A stretch of 64,000 nucleotides of DNA from Acuticoccus mangrovi (GTDB lineage Bacteria > Pseudomonadota > Alphaproteobacteria > Rhizobiales > Amorphaceae): NCBI RefSeq assembly GCF_016411865.1, contig NZ_JAEKJA010000001.1, positions 124,001 through 188,000 on the forward strand, written 5' to 3'. Shown one piece after another: positions 10,026 to 19,115 of the stretch. A program made the position numbers and the translations under genes. The notes below the pieces were generated by a model, which was not told the DNA's origin, searched no databases, and saw nothing but the letters and a program-made list of their open reading frames with translations. Every line of letters starts with the position of its first letter. The first letter of the stretch is position 1.

Positions 10026-10808
10026 TCAGTCGAGTCCCTGATCGGCGCCGAGCTCCTGGCTGACGTGGGCAGCGGCCGCCTTGAGGGGGGGCAGGAAGGG
10101 TGAGGCGGGCGTGGTGTCGAGGAGGGCGGCGGCGCCAATCATGGTGATGGCGAACTGCATGACGCCGGAGAGGTCGAAGACCGGCACCGACAGGGCGTTC
10201 ACCCCGGGGACCGGGGGCGGGGAGACGGTGGCGTAACCCTCCCGGCGGATGACGGCGATGTCCTCGGCGGTGAGGGTGGCCGTGTTGCCGACACGCCCGG
10301 GCGCGCCGGAGCGGCGTTCGGCGGCGAGCGCCTTGCCGACCATCCGGTCGGGCCCGAAGGCGGCGAACACGCGCCCGCTCGCCGTGCCGGTGATCGAATA
10401 GACCGTGCCGGCCTTGGTGTTGATGTGGATCTGGTCGGGGCCCTCGTGGACCTGGATCACGGTGGGGCCGAACGAGCCCCACACCACGATCGCGATGCTG
10501 AAGCCGGTTTGCGCCGAGAGTGCGGCGGCCGCCTCCTGGCCGACGCGGATCGGGTCGACGCTGCGCATCCGGACGATGCCGAGATCGAGCGCGGCCGGGC
10601 CGAGCCGGTAGCGGGCCGATCCCGGCTCCTGCTCCACCAGGCCGAGGGTGCGCAGGCTCGTGAGATAGGCGTGCGCCTGAGCCGGGGCCATGCCGGCGGT
10701 CGAGGCGAGATCGCGCAGCATCATCGGTGTGCAGCTCGCCGCGAGCGCCTCGAGAAGCTCCGCGCTCACCTCCACGGAGCGCACGCCGCGCCCTTCCTTT
10801 CTGTTCAT
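10026..10808 (-). CDS. IclR family transcriptional regulator (first of two)
   Basis: A 260-residue regulator with an N-terminal winged helix (VEVSAELLEALAASCTPMMLRDLASTAGMAPAQAHAYLTSLRTLGLVEQE) and a C-terminal GAF-like ligand domain (VVWGSFGPTVIQVHEGPDQIHINTKAGTVYSITGTASGRVFAAFGP). AGMAPAQAHAYL replaces the commoner P.sTv.R recognition helix and is shared with the next gene. It sits just upstream of the SDR operon on the same strand and is separated from the second iclR gene by 20 bases. It probably senses the transported acid. Confidence 0.92.
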   Translation of the reverse strand: MNRKEGRGVRSVEVSAELLEALAASCTPMMLRDLASTAGMAPAQAHAYLTSLRTLGLVEQEPGSARYRLGPAALDLGIVRMRSVDPIRVGQEAAAALSAQTGFSIAIVVWGSFGPTVIQVHEGPDQIHINTKAGTVYSITGTASGRVFAAFGPDRMVGKALAAERRSGAPGRVGNTATLTAEDIAVIRREGYATVSPPPVPGVNALSVPVFDLSGVMQFAITMIGAAALLDTTPASPFLPPLKAAAAHVSQELGADQGLD

Positions 10809-10828
10809 CTCATTCTCTCCGGGGGGGC

Positions 10829-11596
10829 TCAGGCTGCGGCCGTCGCGAGCCCGCTGGTGGTCGCGGTGAGCGTCTCTAGGACCCCGTCGGGGGCGGCGAC
10901 GTCGAGGCGGGCGGGCGAGCCCATCACGATGATCGCCGCCGTGAGGTCGCCCTCGGCGTCGATCAGGGGGGCGGCGAGGGCGTTGACCCCCGGCACCGGC
11001 GTGTTGCGCAGGATCGCGTGGCCGGCGGCGCGCACCGCGGTCGCCGCCTCGCCGATGGCGGTGTCGCGGGTGAGGAGGTCGCCCAAGGCGAGGCGCTCGC
11101 GCACGCCGCCGGCGCCGCGCACCTCCACCGTGCGCTCCGGATCGCCGAATGCGGCGAAGACGATCGCCGGCGAGGTCGCGGCGAGGGCGAACATGGTGCC
11201 GACGCGGATGTTGACGTTGAGCACCTCCTCGCCGTCGGTGCGGTGGATCACCGTGGGGCCGTGCGGTCCCCAGACGGCGAGCGTCGCCATGATGCCGGCG
11301 GTGTCGGCGACGCGCGTGGTGGCGGCGACCGCGGCGGCGAGGGCGGGCTGGGTGCGCAGCCGCGCCATCGCGAGGCGTGTCGCGAACGGGCCGAGGCGGT
11401 AGTGGCCGGTGGCGGCGTCCTGCTCCACGAGGCCGGTGCGGCGGTAGCTCGCGAGATAGCCGTGCGCCTGGGCCGGCGCCATCCCGGCCGCCGTCGACAA
11501 CTCCTTCAACGACATGTCCGCAGGCCCTGCGACGAGCGCCGCGAGGAGCCGCCCCCCCACCTCGAGCGACTGGATGCCGCGTGGCTGTCTTCCCAC
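10829..11596 (-). CDS. IclR family transcriptional regulator (second of two)
   Basis: A 255-residue paralogue of the downstream IclR protein: GIQSLEVGGRLLAALVAGPADMSLKELSTAAGMAPAQAHGYLASYRRTGLVEQD is the winged helix, with the same AGMAPAQAH recognition helix, and AVWGPHGPTVIHRTDGEEVLNVNIRVGTMFAL starts the ligand domain. The frame stays open far upstream, but a GTG at 11596 follows GGGGAG at good spacing and gives a normal N-terminus (VGRQPRGIQSLEV), so it is preferred to the ATG at 11818. Likely a tandem duplication that diverged in ligand specificity. Divergent from the CoA-transferase gene. Confidence 0.88.
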   Translation of the reverse strand: MGRQPRGIQSLEVGGRLLAALVAGPADMSLKELSTAAGMAPAQAHGYLASYRRTGLVEQDAATGHYRLGPFATRLAMARLRTQPALAAAVAATTRVADTAGIMATLAVWGPHGPTVIHRTDGEEVLNVNIRVGTMFALAATSPAIVFAAFGDPERTVEVRGAGGVRERLALGDLLTRDTAIGEAATAVRAAGHAILRNTPVPGVNALAAPLIDAEGDLTAAIIVMGSPARLDVAAPDGVLETLTATTSGLATAAA

Positions 11597-11811
11597 CGAA
11601 TCTCCCCTTGCCGCGCGGTCCGTGCGCAACCTCGCTGCCCGCGCGCGTTCTGTGTGAGCTGCACTCTTAGCGCGAGGTCGGGCCGGTGGGAAAGCGCACT
11701 CGGCGCGGCGGTCGTGCCGGTTGCGGATGGACCCGTGCCGCCGCATGCGCTTTGTTCGGAGGGGCGGGGCCCACGCGCTCCGATGCTGCCGCAAGGAATG
11801 GTCGCCCTCCC

Positions 11812-13020
11812 ATGACACAACGCAAGGGTCCGCTCGCCGGGGTTCGCATCCTCGAGATCGGCCACTTCATCGCCGCGCCCTTCGCCGCCCGCGTGCTCGC
11901 CGATCTCGGGGCCGACATCCTCAAGATCGAGCCGCCCGGTGGCGATCCGGTGCGCACCTGGGGCGCCGCCGTCGACGGCCATTCGGTGTGGTGGTCGCAG
12001 CACGGCCGCAACAAGCGCTCGATCTGTCTCAACCTCAAGGCGCCGGAGGGTGTCGCGATCGTCAAGCGGCTCGTCGCCGACTGCGACGCGCTCGTGGAGA
12101 ATCTGCGCCCCGGCCAGCTCGCCAAGCTCGGCCTCGGCGACGACGTGCTGCGCGCGGTGCGCCCCGATCTCGTCATCGCCCACGTGTCGGGCTACGGCAT
12201 GTCCGGGCCGGCGCGGGACCGGGCGGCGTTCGGCGTGATCGGCGAGGCGGTGGGGGGCCTGCGCTATCTGACCGACCATCCGCCCGGCAAGTCCGATCTG
12301 CCGCCGGTGCGCACGGGGGTCAGCATCGGCGATTCCATCGCCGGCCTCTACGCCGCGCTCGGCATCGTGTCGGCCCTCCTCGGACGCACCCGGGGCAACG
12401 ACGGCCTCACCCTCGACGTCGCCCTCGCCGATGCGGTCCTGTCGCTGATGGAAGGGATGCTGCCCGAATATGGGCGCCTCGGCACCGTGCGCCGGCCGAC
12501 GGGCTCGACGATCCCCACCGCCGCCCCCTCCAACGCCTATCCGACCAAGGAAGGCCGCTGGATCCTGATCGGCGGCAACTCCAACAATCTCTTCGCCAAG
12601 CTGTGCGCGCTGATCGGCCGGCCCGAGCTCGCCCAGGATCCCCGGTTCCTCGACAACCGGCTGCGGGTCCAGAACATGGACGAGCTCGACGAGATCATCG
12701 CCGGCTGGACGCGGCGGCACACGGCGGGCGAGGCGCTCGCCCGCCTCGAGGAGGCGGACATTCCCTCGAGCTCCGTCTACTCGGTGGAGGATTGCGTCGC
12801 CGATCCGCAGTTCCGCTACCGCGGCATGGTGCGGGACGTGGACGACCCGCTGATCGGGCCGACGCTCCACGCCGGCATCGTGCCGGAGGTGGTGGAGGCC
12901 CCGGGCGAGGTCGCCTGGACGGGCCCGGCGGTGGGCGCCCACACCGACGAGGTGCTCGCCGCCGCCGGCATCGACGCCGCCGAGCGGGAGCGGCTTCGGG
13001 CCGCCGGCGTGATCGGCTGA
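11812..13020 (+). CDS. CaiB/BaiF family CoA-transferase (class III)
   Basis: Cytoplasmic formyl-CoA-transferase-type enzyme moving CoA between carboxylic acids. The 402-residue protein begins MTQRKGPLAGVRILEIGHFIAAPFA and has LADLGADILKIEPPGGDPVRTWG, NKRSICLNLK and VSGYGMSGP. The catalytic Asp is expected in GVSIGDSIAGLYAALG near residue 177. ATG at 11812 is chosen over upstream frame extension because family members start there. Divergent from the second iclR gene and followed by the PLP enzyme after 75 bases. It probably activates the acid degraded by this locus. Confidence 0.93.
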   Translation: MTQRKGPLAGVRILEIGHFIAAPFAARVLADLGADILKIEPPGGDPVRTWGAAVDGHSVWWSQHGRNKRSICLNLKAPEGVAIVKRLVADCDALVENLRPGQLAKLGLGDDVLRAVRPDLVIAHVSGYGMSGPARDRAAFGVIGEAVGGLRYLTDHPPGKSDLPPVRTGVSIGDSIAGLYAALGIVSALLGRTRGNDGLTLDVALADAVLSLMEGMLPEYGRLGTVRRPTGSTIPTAAPSNAYPTKEGRWILIGGNSNNLFAKLCALIGRPELAQDPRFLDNRLRVQNMDELDEIIAGWTRRHTAGEALARLEEADIPSSSVYSVEDCVADPQFRYRGMVRDVDDPLIGPTLHAGIVPEVVEAPGEVAWTGPAVGAHTDEVLAAAGIDAAERERLRAAGVIG

Positions 13021-13095
13021 GGCGGCGCATCCCTTGCGCCGGCCTTGCGGGTTGGCGACAGTCCATGCTTCGCCCCGAGCCTTGAGGAGAGAGCG

Positions 13096-14172
13096 ATGGA
13101 CCTGACCTCTCACGATGCGCTGGCGCGCTTCGATCTGATGCCACCCGAAGAGATCGCCAGCCCCGCCTTCGTGGTGTGGGAGGACGGGGTGCGCCACAAT
13201 CTGGCAAGGAGCGCGGCGGCCGCCGGCGGGATGAGCCGGCTGATGCCCCACCTGAAGACCCATCGGGCTCCCTGGATCGTGCGGATGTTCCTGGAGGAGG
13301 GCGTCGAGGCGTTCAAGGCGGCCACCGTGGCGGAGGTCGAGATGGCGGTGGCGGCCGGGGCCAGGCACGTCTTGTGGGCCTACCCGTCGGCGAGCCGGGC
13401 CGCGATCGCCCGCTTCGTCGCGATCGCCCGCGCCCATCCCGACGTGCGGCTCGAAGCACTGGTGGAGGACGCCAACGTGCTCGCCGTATGGGAGGAGATG
13501 CTCGCCCCCGACGACGCGGTGACGCTGCGCGTCGATCTCGACGTCGGCATGGGGCGGACCGGGGTCGCGCTCGGCTCCATGGCTCTGAGCCTTGCCCGGC
13601 GCGTTGCCGCCGCGGGCCGCTTCGCCGGCTGGCACGCCTATGACGGGCACATCGCCGGAGAGCTCGAGGTGCGCCGCGACGAGGTGATGACGAATGCCGA
13701 GCGCGTCGCCGGGTTGACCGACGCGCTCGCGGCCGAGGGGATCGTCGCCGACACCGTGGCCGGCGGCAGCTACACCTTCGACCTGTGGCCGGAGGTCGCC
13801 GCCTACGTGTCGCCGGGCAGCTTCACCTATTCGAGCGACCAGCACGATGCCGAGCTCACCCACCTCGGCTGGGTGCCGGCCGCCTTCGTGCTGGCGACGG
13901 TGGTGTCGCGCCGCAACGGCACCTTCACCCTCGACGCCGGGGCCAAGGCGATCTCGCCCGACAAGCCCCTCGGCGAGCGCTTTCGCAGCGACGGGCGCAT
14001 CCTCCTGATGAGCGAGGAGCACACGGTGGTGGAGGGGGACGCCGCCATCGGCACCCGCCGCCTCCTGTTGCCGCGGCACGCCTGCACCACGGCCTACCTC
14101 TACGACCGCGCCGCCGTCTTCACCGCCACCGGAGAGTGGGAGGTGCGCCGCCAGCTCGGCTCGGCCCGCTAG
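13096..14172 (+). CDS. Alanine racemase-fold PLP enzyme (D-threonine aldolase / D-serine dehydratase family)
   Basis: A 358-residue fold-type III PLP enzyme. The PLP lysine is in RLMPHLKTHRAP (Lys54), the TIM-barrel strand RVDLDVGMGRTGV lies mid-protein, and the C-terminal metal site LPRHAC (His328, Cys330) is the pair that binds Zn in eukaryotic-type D-serine dehydratase and D-threonine aldolase relatives. GGSYTFDLWPE and SPGSFTYSSDQHDAE are further family segments. The start has GGAGAG upstream. It probably splits a D-3-hydroxy-amino acid; substrate unknown. Same strand as and close to the CoA-transferase gene. Confidence 0.88.
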   Translation: MDLTSHDALARFDLMPPEEIASPAFVVWEDGVRHNLARSAAAAGGMSRLMPHLKTHRAPWIVRMFLEEGVEAFKAATVAEVEMAVAAGARHVLWAYPSASRAAIARFVAIARAHPDVRLEALVEDANVLAVWEEMLAPDDAVTLRVDLDVGMGRTGVALGSMALSLARRVAAAGRFAGWHAYDGHIAGELEVRRDEVMTNAERVAGLTDALAAEGIVADTVAGGSYTFDLWPEVAAYVSPGSFTYSSDQHDAELTHLGWVPAAFVLATVVSRRNGTFTLDAGAKAISPDKPLGERFRSDGRILLMSEEHTVVEGDAAIGTRRLLLPRHACTTAYLYDRAAVFTATGEWEVRRQLGSAR

Positions 14173-14313
14173 ATCGCGGCACGCCCCTATTCCTGCGGTG
14201 GGCGAGGCGTCCGTCTGCCGCATACGCCCCCATGCAGCGGCGTGCCGACGCCGATCGGGCCGACGGCAAGCCCCTTGACGCGGTGGGGTTTCGGCGTTGA
14301 GGTATGGTGACCG

Positions 14314-14334
14314 GACCAGTTGACCAGGCTGGTC
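14314..14334. promoter_or_regulatory. Candidate FadR/GntR operator
   Basis: A perfect 13-base palindrome GACCAGGCTGGTC (14322-14334) with an additional GACCAG half-site directly before it (14314-14319), 21 bases before the start of the adjacent FadR-type regulator. TGGTC/GACCA half-sites are typical of FadR-subfamily GntR proteins, so autoregulation is likely. Confidence 0.55.
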
Positions 14335-14355
14335 TTTTTTCGACGCCAGGACGCG

Positions 14356-15111
14356 ATGACGCTCGACGCCTTCATCCTCGAAACCGTGCCGGAGCTGCGC
14401 GATGGCATCGGGCGCCGCAGCCTGCGCGAGGTGGTGGCGGGGAAGATCGCGTGGCTGATCGCCTCCGGCATTCTGAAGCCCGGCGACGACCTGCCGCCGG
14501 AGCGGGCGCTCGCGACGGCGCTGCGCGTCAGCCGCGAATCGGTGCGCGGCGGGGTGCAGATCCTCGCCACCATGGGGGTCGTCGCCGTCGCCCATGGCAC
14601 CCGCACCAAGGTGCTGTCGGACCGGGTGGACGCCGACCTCGTCGGCACCCGGCCGAGCCTCATCAACTCCTACTCGCTCGAGGACGTGCATGCCGCCCGC
14701 CTCGCCGTGGAGCGCCCGGTGGTGGCCGACGCGGCCGAGCGGATCGACGAGGGCGTTCTCGACATCCTCGAGGATCTCCTCGTCCAGCATCGCGCCGCCT
14801 TCGAGGACCCGGTGCGCTTCCTCATCGTCGACCGCGAGTTTCACCTCGCGATCTACCGGGTGTGCGCGAACCCGGTCCTGGCGGACTTCGTCTCCGATCT
14901 CTACGCCTACATGATGCCCCATCGCTTCCGTGCGATGGCCGAGCCGGACGCGATCCGTCGCTCGTTCGAGGACCACGAGGCGATCCTCGCGGCCCTCAAA
15001 GCGCGCGACCGTGCCCACACCGTCGCCGCCTTCGACGTCCACATCCGCCACATCTACGAGACCACGATGGCGATCCTCGCCCGATCGGGAGGACCGCCCG
15101 CCGTGAACTGA
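14356..15111 (+). CDS. FadR-subfamily GntR transcriptional regulator
   Basis: A 251-residue regulator. The N-terminal winged helix SLREVVAGKIAWLIASGILKPGDDLPPERALATALRVSRESVRGGVQILATMGVV is the GntR signature. The C-terminal all-helical FCD domain is visible in FLIVDREFHLAIYRVCANPVLADFV and the final RSFEDHEAILAALKARDRAHTVAAFDVHI, where Asp and His residues form the metal/ligand site. An in-frame TTG at 14320 lies inside the palindromic operator, so ATG 14356 is preferred. It leads the sugar ABC transporter genes on the same strand, 80 bases ahead, and is the obvious local regulator. Confidence 0.9.
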   Translation: MTLDAFILETVPELRDGIGRRSLREVVAGKIAWLIASGILKPGDDLPPERALATALRVSRESVRGGVQILATMGVVAVAHGTRTKVLSDRVDADLVGTRPSLINSYSLEDVHAARLAVERPVVADAAERIDEGVLDILEDLLVQHRAAFEDPVRFLIVDREFHLAIYRVCANPVLADFVSDLYAYMMPHRFRAMAEPDAIRRSFEDHEAILAALKARDRAHTVAAFDVHIRHIYETTMAILARSGGPPAVN

Positions 15112-15191
15112 CCGCGCGGAGGCCCGCAAGAAGGCCCCGCGCACAACCAATGATCGCCCCACGAAGGGCGACGACCAAGGGAGAAGACACC

Positions 15192-16163
15192 ATGAGAAGA
15201 ACCATCGCCACGACGATCGCCGGCGCGATCCTCGCTGCCGCGCTGGCCGCCCCCGCGGCGGCGCAGCAGAAGGAGATCGTCTACATGACGCCGGGCCTCG
15301 ACTTGCCCTTCTGGCGTTACCTGTCGAAGGGGGTCGAGAAGGTCGCCAAGGACAGCGGCTACGGCTTCCAGGCGCTCGATTCGCGCAACAGCGCCCAGAC
15401 GCAGCTCCAGAACGCGCAGGACGCCATCGCCCGCGACGTCGCCGGCATCGTGCTGTCGCCGACCGATTCGTCCACCGCGCCGAGCATCCTCTCCCTCGCC
15501 GCCGAGAAGGGCGTGCCGGTGGTGATCGCCGACATCGGCACCAACTCCGGCGACTACGTCTCCTTCATCATCTCCGACAACTACGAGGGGGCGAAGGGCG
15601 TCGGCGAAGCGCTCGCCAAGGCGCTGGAGGCCAAGGGCTGGGGCGGCGACAAGGTCGGCCTCGTGACGATCTCGCAGGCGCGCAAGAACGGCCAGGCCCG
15701 CACCAAAGGCTTCCGCGACGGGCTGAAGGCCGGCGGCTTCACCGGCGCCGAGGCGGGGCTTCAGCAGATGCAGGCCTACACCGCCGACGAGACCTTCCGC
15801 TACACCCAGGACATGCTGACGGCGAACCCCGACATGCGCGGCCTCTTCGTGCAGACCGATCAGCCCGCGATCGGCGCGCTGCGGGCGATCCGCGCCGCCC
15901 GCCGCCAGGGCCAGGTGCTCGTCGCTGCCTTCGACGGCATCCCGGAGTTCGTCGACCTTCTGAAGTCGGGCGACATCGTCGCCTCCGGCATGCAGCAGCC
16001 CTACCTCATGGGCGTGCGGTCCGCCGAGGCGATGATGGAGCACCTCAACGGCGGCGAGCCCGACAAGGAGATCGTCGTGCCGATCCTCGTCGTGACGTCC
16101 GAGAACATCGAGGAGGTGCTGCCGACGGTGAAGGAAACCGTGTTCGCCAACGAGGTCGAGTGA
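15192..16163 (+). CDS. Sugar ABC transporter substrate-binding protein (periplasmic-binding protein 4 type)
   Basis: A 323-residue periplasmic binding protein of the ribose/xylose class (cluster B). It begins MRRTIATTIAGAILAAALAA with a Sec signal ending AAAQQ. The mature protein shows YMTPGLDLPFWRYLSKGVEKVA, DVAGIVLSPTDSSTAPSILSLAAEKGVPVVIADIGTNSG and VLVAAFDGIPEFVDLLKSGDIVASGMQQPYLMG, which line the two-lobe sugar site. First gene of a complete SBP-ATPase-permease set. The neighbouring apionate-lactonase-like gene suggests apiose or a related branched or acidic sugar as ligand (inferred). Confidence 0.93.
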   Translation: MRRTIATTIAGAILAAALAAPAAAQQKEIVYMTPGLDLPFWRYLSKGVEKVAKDSGYGFQALDSRNSAQTQLQNAQDAIARDVAGIVLSPTDSSTAPSILSLAAEKGVPVVIADIGTNSGDYVSFIISDNYEGAKGVGEALAKALEAKGWGGDKVGLVTISQARKNGQARTKGFRDGLKAGGFTGAEAGLQQMQAYTADETFRYTQDMLTANPDMRGLFVQTDQPAIGALRAIRAARRQGQVLVAAFDGIPEFVDLLKSGDIVASGMQQPYLMGVRSAEAMMEHLNGGEPDKEIVVPILVVTSENIEEVLPTVKETVFANEVE

Positions 16164-16247
16164 GCCGGGGCGGCTAGGCCGCCTTTCCACCTCGATTGCG
16201 GCGCCGGCGATCCCGGCGCTGCTCCCTCCGCGTGCACGGGAACGCCG

Positions 16248-18110
16248 ATGAGCGAAGACGCCTCCATCCTGACGGTCGAGCGGGCCGAGAAGACCTTCGA
16301 CCGCACCCGCGCCCTCGACGGCGCGTCCTTCTCGCTGCGGGAAGGCGAGATCCACGCCCTGCTCGGCGCCAACGGCGCCGGCAAGTCGACGCTGTCGAAG
16401 GTCATCTCCGGCCACGTGCGGCTCGATGCGGGCGCCGTCACCTACAAGGGGGCGCCGCTGCAGCTACGCTCCACCCGCGAGGCACTGGAGGCCGGCATCG
16501 CCATCGTGATGCAGGAGACCTCGCTCGCGCCCGACCTCTCGGTGCTCGAAAACATCTTCCTGCCCGAGCTCGGCCGCCCCGGCCGCCTCTCCTACGGGTC
16601 GATGCGCCGGCGGGCGGGAGCGATCCTCGCCGATCTCGGGCGCGAGCACGTGCTCGACCTGTCGCGCGAGGTGGCGCGCCTGTCGGCCGCCGAGCGGCAG
16701 CTCGTGGAGATCGCCAAGGCGCTCGCCCTCGATGCCGACGTGATCATCTTCGACGAGCCGACCGCCTCGCTGAGCCCCGGCGAGGTGGAGATGCTGTTCG
16801 ACGTGATGGCGCGCCTCAAAGCCTCCGGCCGCTCGCTGATCTTCGTGTCCCATCGGCTGGAGGAGGTGTTCGCCGTCACCGACCGCGTGACGATCATGCG
16901 GGAGGGGCGCACGGTGGCCGGCCCGATCGACACCACCGAGCTGACCCAGGCCGACATCATCCGCCACATGGTGGGGCGCGAGATCGGCGCCATCTACGCC
17001 ACCCCCGGCCTCGGCGAGGCGGCGGCCGGGCCGGTGGTGTTCTCCGTCGCCGGCCTCGCCGCGCCGCCGGCGGTGCGCGACGTCTCCTTCGCCGTGCGCA
17101 AGGGCGAGATCCTCGGCCTCGGCGGCCTCGTCGGCGCCGGGCGGTCGGAGAGCGCGGAGGCGATCTTCGGCCTGCGCCCGCGCGCCGCCGGCACGCTGAC
17201 CCTCAACGGCCGGCCGGTCAACTACCGCCATCCCCGCCAATGGGTGCGGGCCAAGGTGGGCTTCGTGCCGGAGGACCGGCGGCGCCAGAACATCGTGCCC
17301 GACCTCTCGGTGAAGGAAAATCTCCTCCTCGCCCATCTCGGCGACCACCAGGGCTTCGGCCGCGGCTATGCCCGCCGCGCCGCCCGCGTCGAGGAGCTGA
17401 TGGCCCGCCTCGACCTGCCCTCCCATCGCCTCGCCGACGCCTCGATGCTGAACTTCTCCGGCGGCATGCAGCAGAAGATCGTCATCGCCCGCTGGCTGCT
17501 GCTCGACCCCGAGGTGCTGATCCTCGACGAGCCCACCAAGGGCGTCGACATCGGCACCCGCCAGGCGATCTACGCGATCCTGCGCCAGATCGCCGACGAG
17601 GGGGTCGCCGTGGTCGTCATCTCCTCCGACTTCGAGGAGCTGTTGGGCGTGTCCACCCGCATCGTGGTGATGAGCGACGGGATGACGGTGGCCGACCTGC
17701 CGAGCGCCGCGCTCGACGAGGAGAAGCTGACGCTGCTCGCCGCCCCGCGCACCTCCATGCAGAAGAACACCGAGCTTCTGGAGGACCTTGCGGCGCGCTC
17801 CGGCGGCGCCGCCTTCTGGGCGCTGATCGACGGCGACGAGCTGATCTGCCTCAACGCCGTGGTGGCGGGGGAGGCGGCCTCGCCGGGCTTTGCCCCCGGC
17901 GAGGTGAGGCGGCTAGAGAAGACGCGCATTCCGAACGGGCTCGCCGCGCGCGAGGCGAGCTTCACCGCCGACGACGGGGGCCTTGCGACCCTCCTCGTCC
18001 CGATCCGCAATCGACGCAACCACGACCTCGGCTGGGTCGGCCTCACCGTGCGCGGTGAGACGCCGCCGGCCGAGACGATCACCGCACGCATTGAGGCTTA
18101 TCATGGCTGA
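16248..18110 (+). CDS. Sugar ABC transporter ATP-binding protein with C-terminal extension
   Basis: Double-NBD ATPase driving the importer. NBD1 has Walker A GANGAGKST (residues 40-48) and Walker B VIIFDEPTASLS; its signature region reads LSAAERQLVEIAKAL, lacking the usual SGG. NBD2 lacks a standard P-loop (GGLVGAGRSE) but keeps LNFSGGMQQKIVIAR and VLILDEPTKGVD, as is usual in this class. Family members end near residue 500; this one continues for about 115 residues (from TSMQKNTELLEDL) with a mixed alpha/beta pattern and LLVPIRNRRNHDLGWVGLTV, reminiscent of a GAF-like sensor domain. Its stop overlaps the permease start by 8 bases. Confidence 0.92.
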   Translation: MSEDASILTVERAEKTFDRTRALDGASFSLREGEIHALLGANGAGKSTLSKVISGHVRLDAGAVTYKGAPLQLRSTREALEAGIAIVMQETSLAPDLSVLENIFLPELGRPGRLSYGSMRRRAGAILADLGREHVLDLSREVARLSAAERQLVEIAKALALDADVIIFDEPTASLSPGEVEMLFDVMARLKASGRSLIFVSHRLEEVFAVTDRVTIMREGRTVAGPIDTTELTQADIIRHMVGREIGAIYATPGLGEAAAGPVVFSVAGLAAPPAVRDVSFAVRKGEILGLGGLVGAGRSESAEAIFGLRPRAAGTLTLNGRPVNYRHPRQWVRAKVGFVPEDRRRQNIVPDLSVKENLLLAHLGDHQGFGRGYARRAARVEELMARLDLPSHRLADASMLNFSGGMQQKIVIARWLLLDPEVLILDEPTKGVDIGTRQAIYAILRQIADEGVAVVVISSDFEELLGVSTRIVVMSDGMTVADLPSAALDEEKLTLLAAPRTSMQKNTELLEDLAARSGGAAFWALIDGDELICLNAVVAGEAASPGFAPGEVRRLEKTRIPNGLAAREASFTADDGGLATLLVPIRNRRNHDLGWVGLTVRGETPPAETITARIEAYHG

Positions 18111-19104
18111 CCACACGATCGCCGACGCGCGGATGGAGCGACGGCCGGCGGGGCCGATCGCCGGCATGGGCGGCCGCCTCGCGCGGCGGCTCGAGGTGCG
18201 CATGCTGGTCCTGGCGCTGATCATCGCCGCGGCGCTGTCGGTGATGTCGCCCTACTTCCTCACCTGGACGAACGTCTTCAACATCCTCGACCAGTCGGTG
18301 GTGATCGGCCTCGTCGCCATCGGCATGACGTTCGTCATCCTGACCGGCGGCATCGATCTGTCGGTGGGCTCGGTGGCGGGCCTCACCGGCATCGTGCTCG
18401 GCCTCCTCCTCAAGGAGGTGCCGATCCCGCTCGCGATCCTCGGCGCCGTCGGGGTGGGCGGGCTGATCGGCCTCTTCTCCGGCATCCTCGTCGGCTATTT
18501 CGGCCTCGCCGCCTTCGTGGTGACGCTCGGCGTGATGGCGATCGGCCGGAGCCTCTCCTACATCCTGTCCGGCCAGACGGCGATCTCGAGCATCCCGTCG
18601 GACCTTTCCAACATCGTCTACACGACGGTGCTCGGGGTGCCGACGAACGTCATCTTCCTCGCCGCGATGTATCTCCTCGCCTTCCTCTACCTCACCTACA
18701 CGAAGGGCGGGCGGACGATCTACGCCGTCGGCTCCAACCGCGAGGCGGCACGGGCGGCGGGCCTCAACGTCCTCTTCTATTCGGTGCTGCCCTACGTGAT
18801 CTCGGGCGCCTTCGCGGCGGTCGCCATCACCTTCTCCATCGCCCAGCTCCTGTCGGCCGATCCGCTCGCGGGCAACCTGATGGAGCTCGACGCCATCGCC
18901 GCCGTTGTGATCGGCGGGGCGAGCCTTTATGGCGGGCGCGGCTCGATCATCGGCACGCTGATCGGCGTCCTGATCATGGTGATGATCCGCAACGGGCTGA
19001 ACCTCCTCGGCGTCTCGCCCTTCTGGCAGGGCTCGGCGATCGGCGGGATCATCATCTTCGCGTTGCTGGTGGAGCGGCTCGTCTCCACCCGCGCGGCACG
19101 CTGA
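18103..19104 (+). CDS. Sugar ABC transporter permease (RbsC/XylH family)
   Basis: A 333-residue inner-membrane permease that works as a homodimer. After a short cytoplasmic N-terminus it has about nine to ten helices. Family landmarks are GMTFVILTGGIDLSVGSVAGLTG, AFVVTLGVMAIGRSLSYILSG, YAVGSNREAARAAGLNV (the EAA-like coupling loop) and MELDAIAAVVIGGASLYGGRGSIIGTLIG. The ATG at 18103 overlaps the end of the ATPase gene. With the upstream two genes it makes a full importer. Confidence 0.94.
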   Translation: MADHTIADARMERRPAGPIAGMGGRLARRLEVRMLVLALIIAAALSVMSPYFLTWTNVFNILDQSVVIGLVAIGMTFVILTGGIDLSVGSVAGLTGIVLGLLLKEVPIPLAILGAVGVGGLIGLFSGILVGYFGLAAFVVTLGVMAIGRSLSYILSGQTAISSIPSDLSNIVYTTVLGVPTNVIFLAAMYLLAFLYLTYTKGGRTIYAVGSNREAARAAGLNVLFYSVLPYVISGAFAAVAITFSIAQLLSADPLAGNLMELDAIAAVVIGGASLYGGRGSIIGTLIGVLIMVMIRNGLNLLGVSPFWQGSAIGGIIIFALLVERLVSTRAAR

Positions 19105-19115
19105 GGGGGCCGAGA

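Noticed and set aside
11506-15162. Very long minus-strand open frame (about 1200 codons)
   Set aside because: It is the antisense of the CoA-transferase, PLP-enzyme and FadR genes; its translation is Arg/His/Gly/Glu-rich low complexity with no domain, as expected from a GC-rich antisense frame.
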